Assembly: GCA_035048495.1 (NCBI GenBank)
Contig: CM068540.1
Location: 6,246,829-6,310,828 of the forward strand
Length of the DNA: 64,000 nucleotides
Source: Euptelea pleiosperma
Lineage: Eukaryota > Streptophyta > Magnoliopsida > Ranunculales > Eupteleaceae
Reading direction: 5' to 3'
In this document: positions 56,601 to 64,000 of the stretch, one piece after another
How positions within the stretch are numbered: the first letter of the stretch is position 1
How the letters are laid out: every line of letters starts with the position of its first letter
Notes under the pieces: model-generated
The model's database searches: none
Told to the model about the DNA's origin: nothing
Seen by the model: the letters and a program-made list of their open reading frames with translations, nothing else
Made by a program: the position numbers and the translations under genes

Positions 56601-57340
56601 TACCATGGCTCTACCCTAAAGAAAACAGTCTGGGAGCCAAATGAATCTTCTCTACAAAATGAATACATTGCATCAAAAGTCAAATGCCTTGAGAAGAGAA
56701 ATTGACAACCTTATGAATCTTAGGGGCACCTAGACTCAAAGGATTAAAATAGGAAGAAGAGAAATAAAAGAAAATAGGCCACGCCTACCTCACCATTTGT
56801 TTAAATAGCAAATAAATAGAACCACCTAAAAGGTATAAGACCATTTAAGTGAGCAAGGATGATCTGAGATGCTGTGCCAACACCACCAAGAAGAATACAT
56901 TTATAAGTAGCACTTGGCTACTTGATAGTGGTTGCTCGAAGCATGTCACTGGGAATAAAGAAATTTTCAGTAAGTTTGAAGAACTAAAAAATAATACAAT
57001 GACGTATGCCAATGGCAGTCGTTGACGTATTGTCTGAAAGGGAACTATTGAGGCCAATGGTATCCTTAATCTAGATGAAGTGCTATACATTGTGTTATAG
57101 GAAACATCTTAAGCATCAACCAGATTTGCAATGAATATAGTGCACTTTATGGAATATGGTTGTGACATCTTCGACAAATTCGAAAGAATTGTCATGAGAG
57201 GAGATAGAAATAGGGATGGTTGTTATACTGTCTCTAAACTTTCCCGAGGCTCCACCTAAGGAGATAGAAATAGGGATGGTATGTATAATGTTTTTGAACT
57301 TTCCTAAGGTTCCACCCATGAAGGAAACCTTAAAGGTATC
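56601..57340 (+). pseudogene. gag end and protease remnant of the outer Sirevirus-like relic
   Basis: LHQKSNALRREIDNLMNLRG at about 56660, then the Copia protease TWLLDSGCSKHVTGNKEIF at about 56920-56975 with the catalytic DSG intact. GTIEANGILNLDEVLYI and (damaged) YGCDIFDKF follow. Two nearly identical GGAGATAGAAATAGGGATGG segments (57200, 57260) mark a small duplication. Several stops. Confidence 0.75.
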
Positions 57341-58048
57341 CGTCCCTTCTTACTCCCTTGGGAGTAGATTGTCTTACATAATTACTCCTATTTTTTATTT
57401 TTATATCTTATTGAGAGTTGATGATGTGTAGGTTTTTAGGATTTTGTTTTCTTTCTAATTTTTTATTTATATTTAGATCATTTGCTTTCATGCATTATAT
57501 TTTGAGCAAATTTGAAATAAAAATTGAAAATTGAAAAACAAAAATAATTGTGTCTTTTTAGGTTGTGTGAGTTAGTGCATTTGCATTCATGAGACTTTGG
57601 TTGATGGGCATTGACTCTAGAGATACCTAGAACTAGGACTTGACATATGTTAGATTGAGACTAGATCACTGCTTAGAATTCTGCAGACATATTTGAATGG
57701 ATAGTTATTTATACGACTTATCAGTTAGTGGAGTGTTCACTAGTTTGACTTGTACTTTCACGGGCACATTGACTGATACTGGTTAGGACTGGGTTAGATT
57801 GATAAGATTGACCTAGTACCAATTCAAGGATAATGACCTTACATATACTTGATAATGACTTTAAATTGGAAGCGTCTCTGCCTTCAGCCTAGTAGACTGT
57901 TGACTACCCTGACCGATAGTTCTCTATGGAAAGAACAACCTCAAGTGGAAGTGATAAACTCTATATAGCCCAGATTGAATGAATGGAATTAAACCTGTTA
58001 CTCTATTGCTGCAGAGAATATCATACCAACCAAGAGTGAAAGGTACCA
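57341..58048. other. unassigned repeat-like DNA
   Basis: No coding motif seen. GCATTTGCATTCATGAGAC and nearby words recall noncoding parts of plant Gypsy elements, but this is a weak impression. Confidence 0.35.
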
Positions 58049-60237
58049 TGATATTCGCTCAAAAGTGCTTATTTAAAGCAACTATCCTTCTAGCGTTATC
58101 ATACTCTCTCATGTAAAATTGCTATATTTACCTACTTTACTATGTAAGAGTCTCTTCTGTTGCGTAGAACATACTTTTTTGGATGAAATGGTATACTTGC
58201 ATGAATTAAACACACTTTCAGAAGTCTAGATATAAAGCCGTTCTGATAAAGTCTCGTTAGGTGCTTTTCATTTATTGCAGAAAATTCGGATTGGATGATT
58301 CTCGAGATCTGAACCCAACGATCGACCACAAGAATCTCCGTCAATTCTACAAGTAATCTGGAGGTGATCTAATGTGCCAACTTATGGGCCTACCTTGTAC
58401 AGGGTCCTATCAGGAAGATCCTCAAGATCCGGAACACTTGGCCAAAAACCCGATGAGAAGCACAAAAGAAAGCCAGTGGACACATAAGCTGCTACATACT
58501 ATGTGAATTCACATCTGATGCTGAATCCATGAGATGGTTACCAAGAAATCCAAGAAGCCAATGGGCCATGTCACTAAGATCATGGGCCACGTATATGAAT
58601 CAAGATAGATATCCAACTTGACAGACTAATTGGTGGGCCAAGATGTCAGGCAACAAATTCAAGTCTCAATGCTAAGCCAAAAGACTAGACCAAGGTGATG
58701 GTCTTGATCAAAAGATGTGGACAACAGTCCAAGGAAAGTGTAGTCAATTGATGACAGGGCACAAAGGCATGGGAATCTCAACATGTGAGAAGATGAACGG
58801 AGGACTAAGAGACAACAAAAAATGAATCATGTGAGCACCTAAGGAGATGCAACAATGTGGAAGTGATCCATATTATATGAATGGTCTAGATTCATAGAGG
58901 GACATGAGTGGCATTAGTTTTACAAAATAAAAAAATCAGTTTTCGAAAATATAATGGGAGAATGCATAGAGGAAGGGTGGATAGTGGACTTCAAAAGAAA
59001 GAGGAGGGCAATTTGGGAAAAGAAATCGGATGGCAAAACGGTCTCAAAAATGGAGAAACCCTAAGGACTCTTGTCTCTCCACATTCTTTTCTCGTCCCAT
59101 TCTCAAAAAGGGAGCCATCACACTCCAATCTCTTGGGCATCTCTTTCTCTTCCACGTTTTATCTCTTCTTTCGACCTCTCCCAATCTCAGCTCCAAAAAC
59201 CAGAAATCGGACTGGTGCGCCTCACCTAGCTGCTGCCCCCCCCCCCCCCCTCTACGAATCCACTGCAACTCCTCCACCTCGCCAACGACCATCTCCATCA
59301 CCACCGCCCAACTCTACAACACTCCAGCCACCACCAAAGATGCCTCCACGCCCAACACCTTCCCACGATCTACTTGGTCGTGTGCTTCTCATCTCTCTTT
59401 AGCTAGCCATCCTCTCATTCTCTAACTCTCTAAGCCGAGTCTTCCTCCAATGGAACTAGGAGCTGCACCATCTTCTAAACCACCGAGATCTCTAGCAGGG
59501 TCTCCTCGCCACCACGTGAAGGACCAACAACTCTCACCATCACGCCCCCAGTTTCCATCTCCACCTCCACGTCCTGCAACACTGAGTTGCAAGTTTGCAA
59601 CCCAGCCATGGCAGCTCCACCTTGAGAACCACTTGAAGATCCACCGGCGTTCTGGCCAGACTACAACTCAGGGTTGGACGATTACCACCCTTCAGCCTTT
59701 AACAAACTCGCTGTTTGCTCCTCCTTGGTTCGATTCGCACCACCGGACTGGAGCTGCTAGATCCTCCTCACCGTTCTCCCACACGTGGTGCACCAAATAC
59801 CACCATGAAACGCTGCAACCACTAATACTGACGCCGTTTACGGTAGCACCGGCTGTGCTCTTACAGATCGACAAAAGAACGTCCTCTCTTGGCTGTTGGA
59901 TTCCCAAACCGTGTATGCATGCCTGCAACGCACCGCTCTCTACACTTTGAATCCCACGGAGAACTTACAACTACATCTTCACCAACCTACAACTCATCTC
60001 AGGCACCTCCTTCTTCACTCTATCGGTCTGAAACCTCACCACCGTCTAGCATGTGAATCCTCTAAACTAGTGATCTCCTTGGGTGCTGTGGGTACCCTAT
60101 TTTCTGAGATGCTACGACAAGGCCACATGTCACTTAATTGGGCACATCCGCCGAGCAGAGGCACGTGGACTTTCGTATGTCGTAGACCACCTCGGCCCCA
60201 ATTCTGACATGCATACAACCTTACCGACATTATCCCA

Positions 60238-60246
60238 CTATATATA
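60238..60246 (+). promoter_or_regulatory. TATA box of the Gypsy-like solo LTR
   Basis: CTATATATA about 150 bases into the LTR, the only TATA-like site in its first part. Confidence 0.5.
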
Positions 60247-60269
60247 GGGTATGCCGGGGCAGAGCCTTA

Positions 60270-60590
60270 ATAGAACTTAAACAAAATAGCGGCCGACACT
60301 ATCCAACTAAAGCATAAGGCTAGTCGGAACAGGGCGGCTGTTCATCCTAATCGGAATAATTGCCGACACTGTCCAACTAAAGCATGAGGCTAGCCAGAAC
60401 GAGGCAGCTATTCGTCCAAATCGGAATAACCGCCGACGCCGTTCAGCTGATTGATAAACGCATTTGCAATAGCAGGGGCAGGCCGTCTTTGCCCGAATAA
60501 CTGCCGACATTGTCTGACTAATGAATTGGGCTAGTCGGAACAACAATATCGATATTTGACTATATCTGAACACTTAACGACACCATCCAA
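60270..60590 (+). repeat. diverged tandem units in the Gypsy-like LTR
   Basis: Units near 60290, 60362, 60432 and 60505 share GCCGACAC.GTCCAACTAA, AGGCTAGTCGGAAC and CATCCTAATCGGAATAA; about 70 bp each. Confidence 0.75.
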
Positions 60591-61254
60591 ATTAAAAATT
60601 CTTCACATCGGAGCAACTGCAAGGGCTGACCAGCCAAATAAAGGCTGATCAACCGAAGCCGACAGGCAGGCGACCCAGACATTCGCAAATGTCAACTTAC
60701 AGAGCGCTCGGACGAAGTCCCCCCTCAGATCAAGAAACATAATGGAAAACCGTTATCAAGAAACAACGGTTGCAGGCTCCCCAACAAACGACGTGCTCGT
60801 TGTTGGGGCCCCTATAAGAAGGAAACAAGATCAGCGCGAGTGAGACCAAACAAGACGAGTATCAAGAACCAGACCTAAAGTATTATGATCCATCCTGACT
60901 GGAGCGTCGGAGTGTGATTTGTAGGTACCACGACGACCAAAGACGCGACGACGTTCGCGAAGGGAAAAGGTCGGAAAAAGAGCAAGCCGGCAGATCTTAC
61001 AGAATTCTCGGAGGTAGGGATGATTACGCCGGGAGGTTCATCTGCCAATCACCAATCTGTATCCTTAGGAATCGTGCGAGTAAAATACAGGAATTTTCCC
61101 CCACAGGTGCTGCCTGCAACCACAAACTTCAAGAACCACCATTCACAAGCCTACTCATTGGTGCGTCGTCCTCCACACAGCCACCTTCCAACCCACCGCC
61201 ATTGATTTCAGTCACCTCCAAACTTGCATGGCTTCACACTTCTTTAGCCCTCAC

Positions 61255-63688
61255 TGAAAGTAGGGTTTTTCCATGTCGTCGGATCGAAAACCCTAATCTC
61301 AACAAGATTTTATAATTTATCCGATTTTATCCTGCAAAATACAAAGATTCTAGCATAGGGATTCGTGTCGGATGTCGATCCGCACTCGGGGTTAGGGCAC
61401 GCTTAATAAAGAATATGAAATAATGGAATGATGTTAGAAATAATGGTTGGATGAGAATGGTGATAATGGGATTTAAAACCTATTTTCTTTTGAGATTATC
61501 ACAGACTATTAAAAACAATAATGAAGGAAATCAAACAACACTCGAAAAGAGAAATCATCCATTAACATTAAATATTCTTACAATGCTCAAAAACATCAAA
61601 CAAAATAATCAAATTTGTAAAGAACCTAAGACTAAGCTAGAGAGAGAATGGGAGAAACCTAGAGAGAGAAAGTAATGGATGTAGAGAGAGAAAGAGAAAA
61701 ATTGAAAAAGTTTTAGAGAGAGAGAAGAACTCTCACCATTGCAAACTTACCAGAATTTGGCCAATGAAGTGAGTGATCGGCCATGAAAATGTATGCACTC
61801 TTGGGTGCATCAAGAGGATGAATGAATCTGCCATCGTGGTGGTGCTAGCGACCTTGAGTTGCAAGTGAACTCGCAACATTAGGAGAGAAGCGATGAATGA
61901 GGAACGTGGGTGAGTGGGGCAGTTGGTTGGAAGGAGAAGAGATGGGGTGGTAGCTTGAAGCGTCGCAGGCCCATGCACCAGCGATGATGCGTTCCTCCCC
62001 TCTTCCTTCTTCTTCTTCTATCTTCTTTGTTTTTCATTTTTTTTTATTTAAGAAAGAGGAGAAAGAGGGCCGAAGGAGATGGGGAAGGTTACCGGTTTGA
62101 GCACTGGTAAGAGGAGGAGAACCAGACGTTGAGGAGGATAGTAGTTCTCCTTGTGTTCGTGTAGAACCATGAAGGGAAGGAGATGGGGTTGACGGCTCCA
62201 GGCGGTGCTGGTTGCAGCACCGTTAATCAGCACCGTTGGATGGTGGTTGCAGGGGCAGAGGACCTGAGGTGAGGAGGGAGGCGATGCGCATGGTCCAACA
62301 GGGCAGCAGGTGGGCGGCGCGAGGTGGAGATAATGATGGTGGTGGCGGAATCGTTAATGGCAGAGGTGGTGCGCCGGTGTACCAGCAAGGGGGCAGATGA
62401 TATGTTGCTGTGGGCGGAGCAGCAGCAGTGGAGGAGCAGCACAGAAGAATAAGAAGAAGAAGAAGAAGGTGGTGGAGCCGGCGAACCAGTCCGGTGGTGG
62501 CTCGCCGGAGAGGAAGGAGTGGATGAGAAGAAGAAGAAGAAGGATGAGAAGGAAAGAGAAGGGGTAGGGAACGGTTTTGGGGAGAGAGAGCAAGAGATAG
62601 GAGGGGGATTAGGGTTCAAACGAACCCTTCTCCTTCTCCTTTTAAAGCTCCCTAGTTTCCATTAATGGAAATTAGGGAATTTTTGAAATAAAAAAAATAT
62701 ATATTTTTTTTAAGTAAAACCTTACTTTTCTTTGGGGAATTTCCCCATTTAGTGGACCTCCCTTTTTTATTTAAAAATAATTAATTTAAAGCGTTTGAAA
62801 ATCGCGAGGTCCACTAAATGGTCGGGCCACGGGCCGATGATGATGGGCTCGGCTATTGGTCCGCAAGGATTGATGATGTCCATCATCTCAATAGATGATG
62901 TGACAGACAATTTGATGACGATCGGATGGATGGTGACTTGATTGGGACCCCAATTGGTAGATCGACGGATCTAGAGAGATCCAACGGTCCGATGGAAGAT
63001 CAAACGGTCTGATTGAAGATCCAACGGTCAGAAAGCTAAGGGAGATGAGATAGAGCCAATGGGCAGGAGTTCTGGGGTTAGGTCAGTAGATTCGAGGACC
63101 GAGAGATGAAGAGAGAGAGAATAAGGAGAGATGAGAGAGAAAATATCAGAAAATGGGGATAAAAGTATTGGTAGAGGGTCTGGAACCCTGGTCTTCACTG
63201 TGACCATCCTCACGCTTCTCCAGTAGAGTAGACTATCATTCCTTACTGACTCATGTGGCTTTAAACGCTTTGGTCCGTCTCTTGGTCATTGGCTCTCCTA
63301 CTTTCTTCATTCTTTGGGCTAGCTTTTTGGTCCTCTTATTCAGCCCATATTTGGCCCATATCTTCTAGTTATAACATGTGGGCTCTTTAAGCTTTGATAA
63401 TGGGCTTTCCTGATCGATGTGGGCTCGCAAGTCTTGAGAATTGTCCCATCGGGGTTTTCTGCGACAGAAGAAGCGCATAATGAGACTTTATCAGAACGAC
63501 TCAATGTCTAGACTTCCAAAATTGTGTTTAATGCATGCAAATATACCATTTCATCCAGAAAAATGTGTTCTACGCAACAAAAGAGACTCTTACGTAGAAA
63601 AGTAGATAAATAGAGTATTTTAACGTAGGAGAGTGTGAAAACGCTTAGAAGATAACAGTGGAAAATACGTACTTTTAAGCGAATATCA
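61255..63688 (-). mobile_element. solo LTR, long-LTR family, copy C (2.43 kb), inside copy B
   Basis: Reversed, it begins TGATATTCGCTTAAAAGT and ends CCCTACTTTCA. The perfect duplication CTCAC lies at 61250-61254 and 63689-63693. Very close to copy A over the first kilobase and the last 150 bases. It has the reversed TTTAAAAGGAGAAGG promoter-like zone at about 62630 and a GA/GGT-rich stretch (61700-62580) whose frames are not genes. Confidence 0.9.
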
Positions 63689-64000
63689 CTCACCACCATC
63701 CAATTCACCCATCCTCATCTTTGGCCAATCATTTATGGCAAGTTGCAAGGGTAATCTTCTTTCTTAGCTCCTCCTTTCTCTCTCTATTTCCAAGTTTCTC
63801 TCTCTACAATCTATCTCTCTTCTTTTCTTTATTTTTCTCTCTAGTTTAGCCTCTTTAAAATGCTAGTTAGTTAGTTATTTTCCTTGCTTGTTTGATTGAT
63901 GTAAGCACATTTGATCAATTAAGAAGTTTGGTTTCATTTAAATTGTTTTGGTATTTCTTATTTCATTTGATTTTATGTTCAAATAGTTCATAATAAATTA

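Larger units (their letters stand above)
49985..57340 (+). mobile_element. Sirevirus-like Copia relic, split by a nested element
   Basis: Gag remnants at 49985-50493 and 56601-56730 join exactly across the 50494-56595 insertion: GKGHLSKNCF on the left, then DTMALP...LHQKSNALRREI on the right. The protease remnant follows. LTRs of this outer element are not recognised. Stops and shifts make it dead. Confidence 0.75.
60087..61105 (+). mobile_element. solo LTR, Gypsy-like (1.02 kb), inside copy B
   Basis: Ends TGTGGGTACCC and TTTTCCCCCACA, with the perfect duplication GGTGC (60082-60086, 61106-61110). TATA-like CTATATATAGGG at about 60238. CCTGACTGGAGCGTCGGAGTG at about 60895 is a motif I know from R/U5 of plant Gypsy LTRs. 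It also holds about four diverged units of GCCGACACTRTCCAACTAA. Confidence 0.88.
58049..64000 (+). mobile_element. long-LTR family, copy B, interrupted and running off the window
   Basis: Begins TGATATTCGCTCAAAAG at 58049 (left flank TACCA) and follows copy A, more diverged. The sequence after the inserted copy C (63694 on; TTCTCTCTCTACAATC, TCTCTCTAGTTTAGCC, GATCAATTAAGAAG) matches copy A from about 54470, so B continues past the window. Insertions at 60087-61105 and 61255-63688 split it. Whether B is a solo LTR or the 5' LTR of a full element cannot be seen. Frames at 58908-60207 are low complexity. Confidence 0.75.

Noticed and set aside
58908..60207. Frames of 130-166 codons in the 59-kb region
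   Set aside because: Same long-LTR family, low-complexity Pro/Ser/Thr composition, broken by the inserted Gypsy-like LTR.
62227..62619. 130-codon Pro/Ser-rich frame, minus strand
   Set aside because: Lies in the GA/GGT-rich part of the solo LTR copy C; low complexity and overlapped by another frame.

Overview
This is a nuclear plant DNA window, from an angiosperm with a large, repeat-rich genome. Gene-space style and repeat content would fit a magnoliid or early-diverging eudicot, but the sequence does not settle this. It holds intact GT-AG introns, Copia, Sirevirus-like and Gypsy-like LTRs, L1- and RTE-type LINEs, and many small TIR elements. There is no prokaryotic, organellar or viral gene organisation.

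Two host genes are well supported. (1) Bases 1-33502 (+) carry the 3' part of an F-box/leucine-rich-repeat (RNI-like) gene of the Arabidopsis At3g58530 type. Twelve exons, all with GT-AG borders and matching phases, give an uninterrupted frame of 298 codons plus stop. Two introns are swollen to about 10.8 kb and 17.9 kb by transposons. (2) 37727-36899 (-) is a three-exon GPI-anchored non-specific lipid-transfer-like protein (LTPG type) with a TATA box and a GA-rich 5' leader. Two weaker host-gene remnants are proposed: three phase-compatible minus-strand exons at 16349-14675 inside the giant intron (3' end of an unidentified gene, one in-frame stop), and an orphan mitochondrial-presequence-like first exon at 44592 (+).

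The rest is transposon. Intron 467-11301 holds a LINE relic, a complete young Copia element (2445-7796, identical 210-bp LTRs, TTAAC target duplication, intact 1463-codon gag-pol) and TIR elements. Intron 11650-29561 holds a decayed L1-type LINE (16568-about 23757, minus), itself cut by a hAT-like MITE, plus solo LTRs at 23878-25919 and 27758-29087. Smaller introns hold an RTE-type LINE tail. Downstream of the F-box gene are a LINE/RNase H relic, the LTPG gene and many inverted-repeat elements.

From 45 kb on, the window is a nest of elements whose borders can be read from target-site duplications. A roughly 157-bp tandem repeat is cut by a solo LTR (45188-46994) and a hAT element (47081-47800). 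A Sirevirus-like gag/protease relic (about 49985-57340) is cut by a second, minus-strand Sirevirus-like element (50494-56595), whose 5' LTR is in turn cut by a 3.0-kb solo LTR (52036-55047). A related long LTR starts at 58049 and runs off the window, carrying a Gypsy-like solo LTR (60087-61105) and another member of its own family in reverse (61255-63688). I found no defence, metabolic or regulatory system that is new. The most novel material is the palindrome-bearing LTR families, the long-LTR family, and the unidentified nested gene fragment.
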